A stretch of 41,158 nucleotides of DNA from contig JAFQHV010000010.1 of assembly GCA_017397835.1 (NCBI GenBank), positions 1-41,158 on the forward strand, in the 5' to 3' direction. A program made the position numbers and the translations under genes. A model generated the notes under the pieces. That model had not been told where the DNA came from, searched no databases, and saw only the letters and a list, made by a program, of their open reading frames with translations. The DNA is from Oscillospiraceae bacterium. Lineage in GTDB: Bacteria > Bacillota > Clostridia > Oscillospirales > Oscillospiraceae. Positions 18,608-26,981 of the stretch are shown here, one piece after another. Numbering within the stretch: position 1 is the first letter of the stretch; the number at the start of each line of letters is the position of its first letter.

Positions 18608-20086
18608 TTATACCTGTGCCACAAAGCGCAGGAAGGCGGCTCGGCCGGCCTCGTTTCGGGCGTACACACCGGCGTGCTCCAGCACCTTGGAAAAGGCAAG
18701 ACCCACTTCTTCACGCAGGATAGAGGTGGCGTTTTCAGCGGTAAAGGTGTGGCGGGACTTCAGTTCGGCGACCCAGGCGGCGTGCTTTTCCAGTTCGTCG
18801 GTCAGGGGAGACCCGGACAGGATGGCTCGCTCCAACGCCTCCAGCTCCGCTTTCAGGCGGGAGGGAAGGACGGCAAGGCCCATGACCTCAATAAGGCCGA
18901 TATTCTCTTTCTTGATGTGGTGCAGCTCCGCATGGGGGTGGTAGACACCAAGGGGATGCTCCTCAGTGGTGATGTTGTTGCGCAGGACCAGATCCAGCTC
19001 GTACCGCTCGCCCTTGCGCCGGGCGATGGGGGTGATGGTGTTGTGAGGCTGGCCATCGGTTTCGGCGTAGATGAACGCAGACTCGTCGGTGTAGCCGCGC
19101 CAGCTGGTCAAAACGCGGTCGGCAAGCTCCGACAGGCGGCGGGGATCGCTGCCGTTAATGCGCAGCACACTCATGGGCCAGTTGACGATGCCGGCATCGA
19201 CGTCCTCGTAGCCGGAGAACCGGACCGCTTGCTCCACCTCGGCGCGCTCCATGGGGAAGCAGTAGCAGCCGCCCTGAAAATGCTCGTGGCTGAGGATGCT
19301 GCCGCCCACGATGGGCAGGTCGGCGTTGGAGCCGACGAAGTAGTGGGGGAACAGGGTGACGAAGTCCAGCAGCTTGTCAAAGGCGGACCGGTCAATGACC
19401 ATGGGAGTGTGTTCGGCGTTAAAGACGATGCAATGCTCGTTGTAGTACACGTAGGGGCTGTACTGCAGGAACCAGTCGCGCCCGGCGATGGTGATGGGGA
19501 TGATGCGGTGGTTCTGCCGCGCGGGGTGGTTCAGCCGGCCGGCGTAGCCCTCGTTCTCGGCGCACAGCTGGCACTTGGGGTAGCCCACGCTGGGGGCGGA
19601 ACGGGCGGCAGCGATGGCGCGGGGATCTTTCTCCGGCTTGGACAGATTGATGGTGATGTCCAAAGCACCATACTGGGTATCGGTCTGCCAACGAAGGTCT
19701 TTCTTCACACGGTAGCGGCGGATGTAGTCGGTGTCGCCGCTGAACTGATAGTACCAGTCGGTGGCCTTTTTGGGGTCCTGCGCGTACAGGCGGGCAAAAT
19801 CCGCCCGGACCTGACGGGGCGGGGGAGTGAGCACACCCATGAGCTTGGTGTCGAAGAGATCTCGGCTGGTGATGTCGTCGGCGCACACGCCGCGGACAAC
19901 CGCATCGTCCAACAGGCCCGACAGGATGTCCTCAAGAGGCATATCCTGAGGCAGGGCAGGGGAGCAGTCGTCCAGTTCCAACACCTGCAAAAGCTGGTTG
20001 GTAATGTAAGTTTTGTCGCAAGCCTCGATCAGGCCGGTGCGCACACCGTAGTCTACCAAGGAGGCAATGTAAATATCACGATGCAT
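18608..20086 (-). CDS. galT: UDP-glucose--hexose-1-phosphate uridylyltransferase (class II GalT)
   Basis: This 492-residue enzyme belongs to the Firmicutes class II GalT family (about 490-500 residues, against about 350 for class I). SHEHFQGG contains the active-site His-x-His. It swaps UMP between UDP-glucose and galactose-1-phosphate in the Leloir pathway. ATG 20086 has GGAGG five bases upstream. The stop of galK lies 12 bases before it, so both form one operon. galE is not in the window. Confidence 0.93.
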   Translation of the reverse strand: MHRDIYIASLVDYGVRTGLIEACDKTYITNQLLQVLELDDCSPALPQDMPLEDILSGLLDDAVVRGVCADDITSRDLFDTKLMGVLTPPPRQVRADFARLYAQDPKKATDWYYQFSGDTDYIRRYRVKKDLRWQTDTQYGALDITINLSKPEKDPRAIAAARSAPSVGYPKCQLCAENEGYAGRLNHPARQNHRIIPITIAGRDWFLQYSPYVYYNEHCIVFNAEHTPMVIDRSAFDKLLDFVTLFPHYFVGSNADLPIVGGSILSHEHFQGGCYCFPMERAEVEQAVRFSGYEDVDAGIVNWPMSVLRINGSDPRRLSELADRVLTSWRGYTDESAFIYAETDGQPHNTITPIARRKGERYELDLVLRNNITTEEHPLGVYHPHAELHHIKKENIGLIEVMGLAVLPSRLKAELEALERAILSGSPLTDELEKHAAWVAELKSRHTFTAENATSILREEVGLAFSKVLEHAGVYARNEAGRAAFLRFVAQV

Positions 20087-20098
20087 AGCGTCCTCCAG

Positions 20099-21232
20099 TC
20101 AGGCCAGCCGCACACCGCCCTCGGGGCGGATGGACAGCACGTGGCAGCTGCCGGAGCCGAGAACGGCCTCGATACCGGTCTTGAAGCTGTCCAGCATATC
20201 CAGAGGGACAAAGGCCTGCACAGTGCCGGCAAAGCCGCCGCCGTGGACGCGGAACGCGCCGCGGCTGCCCAGCAGGGTGTCGCACAGAGCGAGGGCAACA
20301 GCCACGTCCTGATGCTCCACCGCGCCGGTGGGGACGATGTTCTGCAGGTACATCCAGGAGCTGCGGCCGGACTGGCGGGCCAGAGACAGGAAAGTATCAA
20401 AGTCGCCCCGGCGCAGGGCCTCCACCTGACGGCACACCCGGTCATTTTCCTGATAGAAGTGGATGGCACGCAGGATGGCCCGGTCGGGTACCCGACCCTT
20501 CAGCTGGGGCAGGCGGGCGAAGAATTCCTGCTGAGGAACCTCGCGCAGGACCTCGGCACCGAAGTGGGCGCACAGGGCGCCCAGTTCCCGGGTAATGGCG
20601 GCGTACTCGTCCGTCAGGTCGGCATGGTCGGCACCGCTGTCGATGATGCACAGAGCGTGGCCGGCGGCGGAAAAGTCAAAATCTACGCGCTCCACAATGG
20701 GGGCGGAGGGGTCGTTGAAGTCCATAAAGACCATGCCGCCCACGGAGGAGGCGGCCTGATCCATCAGGCCGCAGGGCTTGCCGAAGTAGGCATTCTCCGC
20801 CCACTGGGCGATCTGGGCGATCTCCACGGCGTTGAGCTTGCGGTCAAAAAACAGCTCGTTGATAATGGTGCCGATGAGGACCTCAAAGGCGGCGGAGGAA
20901 CTCAGACCGCTGCCGGGCAGAACGGTGGAGGTGACAGATGCCTCGAACCCGCCCAGCACTGCGCCCCGGCGGGCAAAGCCGGCGGCCACGCCCCGGACCA
21001 GAGCGGCGGTGGTGTTCTTCTCTTCCTCGCGGAGGGTCAGGTCGTTCACGGCAATTTCCACAGGGGCGTACCCCTGGGACAGGATGCGGATGATGCCGGT
21101 GTCATTCAGGGTGACTTCTGCCACAGACTCCAGATCAACGGCGGCGGCCAGCACGCAGCCGTGCTGATGGTCGGTATGGTTGCCGCAGATCTCCGTGCGG
21201 CCGGGGGCGGAAAAACGATACACTTGACTCAT
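20099..21232 (-). CDS. galK: Galactokinase
   Basis: This 377-residue GHMP kinase phosphorylates galactose at C1. The substrate signature APGRTEICGNHTDHQHG is the clostridial variant of the galactokinase motif (GRTE and NHTDHQ rather than GRVN and EHTDY). The ATP loop is LPGSGLSSSAAFEVLIG and the C-terminal motif HGGGFAGTVQAF is intact. It is translated just ahead of galT. No promoter of good quality is seen in the 71 bases upstream, which are mostly occupied by the glnS terminator, so expression by read-through from glnS is possible. Confidence 0.88.
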   Translation of the reverse strand: MSQVYRFSAPGRTEICGNHTDHQHGCVLAAAVDLESVAEVTLNDTGIIRILSQGYAPVEIAVNDLTLREEEKNTTAALVRGVAAGFARRGAVLGGFEASVTSTVLPGSGLSSSAAFEVLIGTIINELFFDRKLNAVEIAQIAQWAENAYFGKPCGLMDQAASSVGGMVFMDFNDPSAPIVERVDFDFSAAGHALCIIDSGADHADLTDEYAAITRELGALCAHFGAEVLREVPQQEFFARLPQLKGRVPDRAILRAIHFYQENDRVCRQVEALRRGDFDTFLSLARQSGRSSWMYLQNIVPTGAVEHQDVAVALALCDTLLGSRGAFRVHGGGFAGTVQAFVPLDMLDSFKTGIEAVLGSGSCHVLSIRPEGGVRLA

Positions 21233-21263
21233 GATGCTACCTCGCTTCTATCTGTTTACAGAC

Positions 21264-21293
21264 AAAACACACCGCGCGTGGACGGTGTGTTTT
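21264..21293 (-). terminator. Terminator after glnS
   Basis: AAAACACACCG and CGGTGTGTTTT form an 11-bp stem 11 bases behind the glnS stop. On the minus strand the tail is TTTTGTCTGT, only moderately T-rich, so termination may be leaky into galKT. Confidence 0.65.
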
Positions 21294-21303
21294 GGTTGTG
21301 TGT

Positions 21304-23010
21304 TTACTTGGTTTTGAAACCGTCCTTCAGGCTGACGGCACGGTTGAACACGGGGTGTTCGGGAGTGGAGTCCACGCTGTCGGCGCAGAAGTAGCCCAGA
21401 CGCATGAACTGGAACCGGTCGGCGGGGTCGGTGTTGGCCAGGGAAGCCTCCAGCTTACAGCCGGTCAGCACCTCCAGAGAGGCGGGGTTCAGGCAGTCCA
21501 GAAAGTCCTTGTCGCCGCCGTCGGGATCGGGGTCGGCAAACAGGTTGTCGTACAGGCGCACCTCGGCATCAATGGCAGTGGCGGCATCCACCCAGTGGAT
21601 GGTAGCGCCCTTGACCTTGCGGCCATCGGCGGGGTTGCCGCCCTTGGACTCGGGGTCGTAGGTGGCAAGAATTTCGGTCACGTTGCCGGCCTCGTCGGTG
21701 ACGCAGCCGGTGCAGGTGATGAGATAGGCACCCTTCAGGCGGCACTCGGGGCCGTTGGGGAACAGGCGCTTGTACTTGGGGATAGGCTCCTGCATGAAGT
21801 CGTCTGCCTCGATGAACAGGTGGCGGGAGAAGGTGACCTCACGGGTGCCGTCCTCGGGACGGTTGGGGTTATTCTCCACCTCAAAGGTCTCGGACTGACC
21901 CTCGGGATAGTTGGTGATGGTCAGGGGGATGGGGCGCAGGACCGCCATGACGCGGCGGGCGGACTCGTTCAGGTCCTCGCGCAGGCAGTGCTCCAAAAAG
22001 CCGTACTCCACGGTGGAGGGGTTCTTGGCTACGCCGATGCGGTCGCAGAAGTCACGGATGGCGGCGGGGGTATAGCCACGGCGGCGCAGACCACACAGGG
22101 TGGGCATGCGGGGGTCGTTCCAGCCGGACACGTAGCCCTCCTCCACCAGCTTGCGCAGTTTGCGCTTGCTCATGACGGTGTAGTTGATGCCCAGACGGGC
22201 GAACTCGATCTGACGGGGCTTGGAGGGTACGTCGGTGTTGTTGATGACCCAGTCATACAGGGGGCGGTGATCCTCGTACTCCAGAGAGCACAGGGAGTGG
22301 GTGATACCCTCAAGCGCGTCCTGAATGGGGTGGGCGAAGTCGTACATGGGGAAGATGCACCACTTGTCACCCTGACGGTGATGGTGGATGTAACGGATGC
22401 GGTAGATGACGGGGTCGCGCATATTGAAGTTGCCGCTGGCCAGATCGATCTTGGCGCGCAGGGTCTTGGAACCCTCGGGGAACTCGCCCTTGCGCATGCG
22501 CTCGAACAGATCCAGGGACTCCTCGATGGGGCGGTCACGCCAGGGGGAGCGGGCGGGGGTGCCGATGTCGCCGCGGTACTCCTTGAACTGTTCGGGGGTC
22601 AGCTCGCACACATAGGCAAGGCCCTTTTTGATCAGGCCAACCGCCAGCTCGTAAGTCTTTTCGAAGTAGTCACTGCCGTAGTAGAACCGGTCGCCCCAGT
22701 CGAAGCCCAGCCAGTGGATGTCCTCCTGAATGGCGTCCACAAACTCGGTGTCCTCCTTGGCGGGGTTGGTGTCGTCCATACGCAGGTTGCAGATGCCACC
22801 GAACTTCTCCGCAGAGCCGAAGTCGATGATCAGCGCCTTGCAGTGGCCGATGTGGAGGTAGCCGTTAGGCTCGGGCGGGAAGCGGGTGTGTACCTGCATA
22901 CCCTCGCACCGGCCGCCCTCGGCCAGGTCCTCGGTAATAAACTCGTGGATAAAGTTTTGGCTGGTGACAGCGCCCTCTTCGGCGGTGTTCAGAATCATCT
23001 CGTCAGCCAT
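21304..23010 (-). CDS. glnS: Glutaminyl-tRNA synthetase
   Basis: This 568-residue class I synthetase charges tRNA-Gln with glutamine. FPPEPNGYLHIGHCKA carries the HIGH motif and VMSKRKL the KMSKS-like motif. The two C-terminal beta-barrel anticodon-binding domains are present (for example IHWVDAATAIDAEVRLYD). Most Firmicutes make Gln-tRNA indirectly by GatCAB; a GlnRS is restricted to part of the Clostridia. ATG 23010 has AGGAGG nine bases upstream and a promoter of its own. Confidence 0.96.
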   Translation of the reverse strand: MADEMILNTAEEGAVTSQNFIHEFITEDLAEGGRCEGMQVHTRFPPEPNGYLHIGHCKALIIDFGSAEKFGGICNLRMDDTNPAKEDTEFVDAIQEDIHWLGFDWGDRFYYGSDYFEKTYELAVGLIKKGLAYVCELTPEQFKEYRGDIGTPARSPWRDRPIEESLDLFERMRKGEFPEGSKTLRAKIDLASGNFNMRDPVIYRIRYIHHHRQGDKWCIFPMYDFAHPIQDALEGITHSLCSLEYEDHRPLYDWVINNTDVPSKPRQIEFARLGINYTVMSKRKLRKLVEEGYVSGWNDPRMPTLCGLRRRGYTPAAIRDFCDRIGVAKNPSTVEYGFLEHCLREDLNESARRVMAVLRPIPLTITNYPEGQSETFEVENNPNRPEDGTREVTFSRHLFIEADDFMQEPIPKYKRLFPNGPECRLKGAYLITCTGCVTDEAGNVTEILATYDPESKGGNPADGRKVKGATIHWVDAATAIDAEVRLYDNLFADPDPDGGDKDFLDCLNPASLEVLTGCKLEASLANTDPADRFQFMRLGYFCADSVDSTPEHPVFNRAVSLKDGFKTK

Positions 23011-23060
23011 GATAGAATCCCTCCTGTCGGTATTGGGGAATGTTAAATTCTCAACGCCCT

Positions 23061-23090
23061 ATTTTACACCATAACATCTATGAATTGCAA
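23061..23090 (-). promoter_or_regulatory. Promoter of glnS
   Basis: On the minus strand TTGCAA (23085-23090) is 18 bases from TAAAAT (23061-23066), giving a leader of about 45 bases. No T-box element fits in that length. Confidence 0.65.
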
Positions 23091-23114
23091 GGGGTTATTC
23101 CAATTAAATGCAAA

Positions 23115-23141
23115 ACCGCCCCGACATAAAATCGGGGCGGT
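23115..23141 (-). terminator. Terminator of the first AraC regulator gene
   Basis: ACCGCCCCGA pairs with TCGGGGCGGT around a 7-base loop, followed by TTTGC on the minus strand, five bases beyond the stop codon. Confidence 0.8.
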
Positions 23142-23145
23142 GGTG

Positions 23146-23946
23146 TCAGGTGCTGTTTGTAATTGCCTGGCGGTAGGCGCGGGGAGAGACCCCTTCTTTC
23201 TGGGAGAAAAAACGTGAAAAGGCGAGTGCGTCGGGGTACCCTACGGAGTTGGAGACCTCCGTGATGGTCAATTGAGTTTCTGCAAGCAGTTTCTTGGCCT
23301 GTAACAGGCGGTAATCACCCAAATAGGTCTTGGGGGATTTTCCTGTGACCGACTTGAAAATACGAAACAGATATGGCTGGCTGACACCTAAAAGCTCCGC
23401 AAGCTCCCTGATGGACACCGGAGACTGATAATTGGCGTGGATATAGTCCAGCGCGAAATCAATGTAGGTCTGTGCGTTGGATCGGAAGGGGCCGTATGGA
23501 TGCCGGTCCTGCAGATTCCACAGACCGAGAAACCGCTCCAGCAGAACCGAGGGGCGCTGAACGGTCGGTCCCATCATGGCAAGGGCGTCCATAGCACTGG
23601 AAACGGCGGGAATAAAATCGTAGGAGAAAATCTGCGTTACGGGGTCGGCGCGGTAGGCCTGGAACAATTTAGCCATATTCTCGTCCTCGCTGACGACCCA
23701 GAGAAGTTCCCACGGGTTTTGAGGGTCTGCGCAATATTCTGCCATTTGACCGGGCTGGATTAAAAAACCCTGACCTGCTTCCACCGGAGACCTGTTGTAG
23801 AAGCCACGTCCCCTGAGCACATAATGGATGATGTAAGAGTTGCGGAGCATGGGAGGAATGTTGACCGTGTCCGGCAGACGGTTACAACCCATAAAACGGA
23901 TATGCAAAAGCGGAGTATCCCCGCAGGAATATACATTTACAATCAA
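23146..23946 (-). CDS. AraC family transcriptional regulator (next to the glycyl radical enzyme)
   Basis: This 266-residue regulator has an N-terminal cupin-type ligand-binding domain (IIHYVLRGRGFYNR, GQGFLIQPGQMAEYCAD) and a C-terminal pair of AraC helix-turn-helix units (SIRELAELLGVSQPYLFRIFKSVTGKSP and VSNSVGYPDALAFSRFFSQKEGVSPRAYR). The start is TTG 23946, with AAAGGGGG nine bases upstream. It is divergent from the glycyl radical enzyme gene with only 106 bases between, and their promoters share the -35 region, so it is the obvious local regulator. The effector is unknown, presumably the enzyme's substrate. Confidence 0.88.
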   Translation of the reverse strand: MIVNVYSCGDTPLLHIRFMGCNRLPDTVNIPPMLRNSYIIHYVLRGRGFYNRSPVEAGQGFLIQPGQMAEYCADPQNPWELLWVVSEDENMAKLFQAYRADPVTQIFSYDFIPAVSSAMDALAMMGPTVQRPSVLLERFLGLWNLQDRHPYGPFRSNAQTYIDFALDYIHANYQSPVSIRELAELLGVSQPYLFRIFKSVTGKSPKTYLGDYRLLQAKKLLAETQLTITEVSNSVGYPDALAFSRFFSQKEGVSPRAYRQAITNST

Positions 23947-23970
23947 GTGTGCGCGCCCCCTTTGGTTATG

Positions 23971-24021
23971 ATTTTACTATATTTAGGATAGTTGCGTCAA
24001 TATACATTTCGCCGATTTAAT
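23971..24021. promoter_or_regulatory. Overlapping divergent promoters, AraC / glycyl radical enzyme
   Basis: Minus strand: TTGACG (23995-24000), 18-base spacer, TAAAAT (23971-23976). Plus strand: TTGCGT (23992-23997), 18-base spacer, TTTAAT (24016-24021). The two -35 boxes occupy the same nine bases, so polymerase cannot use both at once. The plus-strand promoter is the weaker, as expected for activator dependence. Confidence 0.55.
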
Positions 24022-24052
24022 GGTATGGTGTTGAAAAAGGGAGGGGTATGAC

Positions 24053-26032
24053 ATGGATATCTCAAAACGTTTTTTAGAACTGGGTGAATATGGTGCTGCC
24101 GGATTGTTTGAGCAACCGGAGCGCTCGCTGTTCTATCGGAAGGCAATGGGGCTGCGCCGTTATTTGGAGACCTGCCGTCTGCCCGCCTACGAGGGGAAGC
24201 CTCTGTACCCCTCCGGACTGTTGGACAGGGATTATGCCATTGTGCCCAGCTTTATGAATGGGTTTGTGCTGATGCAGGACAACCGGCATCGCATTGGTTC
24301 GGAGCTTGCGGATGCATTCGAGCGGGAGTTTCGCGTGTACAATGGTGGCTCCGTTCCGCCGGAGCACACCATTGCCGGCAATATGTCCCTGCACTCCATT
24401 CCCCATTATGAACGGGTGCTTCGTGAAGGGCTGCTGGCCTACATCCCCCGCATTGAGAAAATAGAAGATGTGGATATGCGGGATGGCCTTTTGGAATTGA
24501 TTGCCGGTATTCAGTGCTGGGTGGATCGGTGCGTGTCTTATTTGAAGTCCGTCCGTGCGGAGGAGCGGGTCATTCAGGCTATGGCCCGTGTTCCACTGTA
24601 TCCAGCCCGGGATATTTATGAGGCGGTTTTTGCATGGAATGCGGTCATGTATTTGGACGGCTGCGACAATTTGGGGTCCCTTGCAAATGGTCTGCTGCCC
24701 TATTTCAATGGGGAAAATATCGTGCCGCTGTTGGAAAACCTGTATGATAATTTGGACATCAATGAAGGTTATTCCATGTCCCTGCACACCAATTATACCC
24801 CCCTGACCCTGCAGTGTCTGGAGGCGGTAAAGGGGCGCCGTCGCCCCATGATCGAGCTGTTTGTGGACGAGACCACCCCGTCTGAGGTGTGGGAAAAGGC
24901 CTTTGAGGCCATCCGTACCAGCTGCGGTCAGCCGGCATTTTATAATCCCAAGGGTATGTTGGGCGGCCTGCAGAAGAAGTTTCCGGAGCTGACGGAGGAG
25001 GATTTGCGGATGTTTTGCGGCTCCGGCTGCACGGAAAGTCAGATTGCGGGCTATACAAACGTGGGCTCGGTGGACTGCGGCATTAACCTGCTTTGGATTT
25101 TGGAGCGCAGTATGTACAGCCGTCTGCCCCGGGCACAGACCTTTGAGGAATTTTACGAGGGGTTCATAGACGATGTGCGGGGCAATGTGGACATCGTCAC
25201 CAGAGAAATCAGCAGTTCTCAAATCAAGCGCAGCAAATACTCCCCGCTGCCCATGCGTACGTTGCTGATTGATGACTGCATCGACAACGGAACCGACTTC
25301 AATCAGTTCGGAACCCGCTATAAGTGGAGCATCGTATCCTTTGGCGGCATGATCAACGTGATCGACAGCCTGCTGGTCATTCGGGACATAGTGTTCCGGG
25401 ACAAGACCTGTGAGAAGGAGGCGTTCCTGCAACTGCTTTCGGAAAGTGATGAGCAGTTTTTGGACCGCTGCCGCCGTCATCCCTGTGCCTTTGGTACCGA
25501 TGACCCGGAGGCCAACGCCATGGCAACTCGCGTCAGCACGGATATTTACTCCATGCTGGACGATAAGAAACCGGCCATGAGCGATGGTTTTCTGCCTGCA
25601 TCCATCATGTTCCGGTCGGTAGCAAACTTCGGCCGCCTTGTGGGCGCTACCCCGGACGGACGTCCCGCCAAAGCGCCCTTGTGCGACTCCCTTGGCGCCA
25701 TTTACGGCAAGGACGTGAAAGGTCCCACGGCCCTTCTAAGAAGTGTGGCATCCCTTGATTTGGAGCGGGCCATCGGCACGCCGGTGCTGAACTTCAACAT
25801 CGACCCCGAAATCGAGGACGAAAAGCTCCGGGCTCTGATATTGGGCTATATGGCCCTGGGCGGACAGCAGATGCAGCTCAGCTGTGCCAGCGCGGAAACT
25901 TTGCAGGAAGCCTACGACCATCCGGAACTGCACCGCAATTTGGTTGTGCGGGTGGGCGGTTTTTCCGACTATTTCAACAACCTGACCGATGAGATGAAGC
26001 GCATGATCATCGCGCGAAGCATCCACAAGTGA
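24053..26032 (+). CDS. Glycyl radical enzyme of unassigned class (PFL-like)
   Basis: The 659-residue protein has both hallmarks of the family. Cys326-Thr327-Glu328 in MFCGSGCTESQI is the thiyl-radical cysteine with the C-x-E arrangement of the eliminases and decarboxylases; pyruvate formate-lyase has Cys-Cys instead. R633-V-G-G636-F-S-DYF near the C-terminus is the glycyl radical loop, with Gly636 as the radical site. It is clearly shorter than pyruvate formate-lyase (about 750) or the diol, choline and hydroxyproline enzymes (about 780-850), and the usual proline after C-x-E is replaced by Ser. The family is oxygen sensitive, consistent with an anaerobe. The activase gene follows after three bases. 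I cannot assign the substrate from sequence. Confidence 0.88.
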   Translation: MDISKRFLELGEYGAAGLFEQPERSLFYRKAMGLRRYLETCRLPAYEGKPLYPSGLLDRDYAIVPSFMNGFVLMQDNRHRIGSELADAFEREFRVYNGGSVPPEHTIAGNMSLHSIPHYERVLREGLLAYIPRIEKIEDVDMRDGLLELIAGIQCWVDRCVSYLKSVRAEERVIQAMARVPLYPARDIYEAVFAWNAVMYLDGCDNLGSLANGLLPYFNGENIVPLLENLYDNLDINEGYSMSLHTNYTPLTLQCLEAVKGRRRPMIELFVDETTPSEVWEKAFEAIRTSCGQPAFYNPKGMLGGLQKKFPELTEEDLRMFCGSGCTESQIAGYTNVGSVDCGINLLWILERSMYSRLPRAQTFEEFYEGFIDDVRGNVDIVTREISSSQIKRSKYSPLPMRTLLIDDCIDNGTDFNQFGTRYKWSIVSFGGMINVIDSLLVIRDIVFRDKTCEKEAFLQLLSESDEQFLDRCRRHPCAFGTDDPEANAMATRVSTDIYSMLDDKKPAMSDGFLPASIMFRSVANFGRLVGATPDGRPAKAPLCDSLGAIYGKDVKGPTALLRSVASLDLERAIGTPVLNFNIDPEIEDEKLRALILGYMALGGQQMQLSCASAETLQEAYDHPELHRNLVVRVGGFSDYFNNLTDEMKRMIIARSIHK

Positions 26033-26035
26033 GCC

Positions 26036-26911
26036 ATGAAAACAGCAGAGATCATTAACATTACCCGATACTGCACGGACGATGGCCCCGGCATCCGCAC
26101 CACGGTCTTTCTAAAGGGCTGTCCGCTGTCCTGCGCCTGGTGCCACAACCCGGAGTCGCAGAAACCGGGCCGAGAGATCCTGTATGCTGCGGACAAGTGT
26201 GTGTTCTGCGGTCGCTGCGTGGAGATATGCCCTCAAAACTGCCACAGGTTTGTTGACGGACGCCACACCTTTTTCAGGGATTTGTGCCTTTCCTGCGGAA
26301 GCTGCGCGGCGGTCTGCCCGACCCAGGCGCTGAACATGTCCGGCTATTCCAAAAGCGTGGAAGAAGTCTTTGAAGAAGTGGCCCGAGACCGTGTATTCTA
26401 TGATGCATCCGGCGGTGGAGTGACGGTTTCCGGTGGGGAGCCGCTGCTGCAGGCGGAGTTTACGGCTGCTTTGCTGGATATGTGCAGACGGGCGGGAATT
26501 CACACCGCGGTGGAAACAAGCGGCTTCGGAACAGTGGCTGCGCTGCAGGCGGTGGCAGAACACAGTGACCTTATCCTGTTTGACCTCAAGGAAACGGATG
26601 AGCAGCGGCATTTGAGTTATACAGGCGTATCCCTCGACCCCATCCTTGCCAATTTGCAATTGCTTGATTCCATGGGGGTCAAAACGGTCCTGCGTCTGCC
26701 CGTCATTCCCGGCTGGAACGACCGGACGGAACATCTGCTCCGGGCCAAAGAGATTGCCGCTTCGCTTGCGCATTGTACAAATGTGCAGGTTATGCCGTAC
26801 CATCAGTTGGGTGCCTATAAATACGCCCTCCTGGGCCGGGAATACCAGTGCGAAAATGTGAACGAGCCGACGAAAGAAACCGTGGCACAGTGGCGGAAAT
26901 TAGTAGAGTGA
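26036..26911 (+). CDS. Glycyl radical enzyme activating enzyme (radical SAM)
   Basis: This 291-residue radical SAM protein installs the glycyl radical on its partner. C29-x3-C33-x2-C36 in GCPLSCAWCHNPES binds the SAM cluster. Two ferredoxin-like [4Fe-4S] motifs follow, C55/C58/C61/C65 and C84/C87/C90/C94, as in activases of dehydratase-type glycyl radical enzymes and unlike pyruvate formate-lyase activase. VSGGEPL at about 131-137 is the SAM-binding GGE block. The gene starts three bases after the enzyme's stop codon, so the two are cotranscribed and matched in amount. Confidence 0.93.
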   Translation: MKTAEIINITRYCTDDGPGIRTTVFLKGCPLSCAWCHNPESQKPGREILYAADKCVFCGRCVEICPQNCHRFVDGRHTFFRDLCLSCGSCAAVCPTQALNMSGYSKSVEEVFEEVARDRVFYDASGGGVTVSGGEPLLQAEFTAALLDMCRRAGIHTAVETSGFGTVAALQAVAEHSDLILFDLKETDEQRHLSYTGVSLDPILANLQLLDSMGVKTVLRLPVIPGWNDRTEHLLRAKEIAASLAHCTNVQVMPYHQLGAYKYALLGREYQCENVNEPTKETVAQWRKLVE

Positions 26912-26921
26912 AAAATCAAAC

Positions 26922-26970
26922 AAAAAAAGATGCCTCATGGACAACCTTTGTTGACCATGAGGCATCTTTT
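26922..26970. terminator. Bidirectional terminator between the glycyl radical operon and operon B
   Basis: AAAAGATGCCTCATGG pairs with CCATGAGGCATCTTTT, and an inner CAAC/GTTG pair extends the stem past an A-A mismatch to a CTTT loop. A-run and T-run flank it. It separates the convergent activase gene and the Gfo/Idh gene. Confidence 0.88.
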
Positions 26971-26981
26971 ATAATGGCTGT

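Noticed and set aside
21264-21293. Regulatory hairpin or operator for galK
   Set aside because: Its position directly behind the glnS stop codon and its flanking T-rich tail on the minus strand fit a terminator better.
24053-26032. Calling the glycyl radical enzyme pyruvate formate-lyase
   Set aside because: The active-site Cys is followed by x-Glu and not by a second Cys, the protein is about 100 residues shorter, and the activase carries extra Fe-S clusters.
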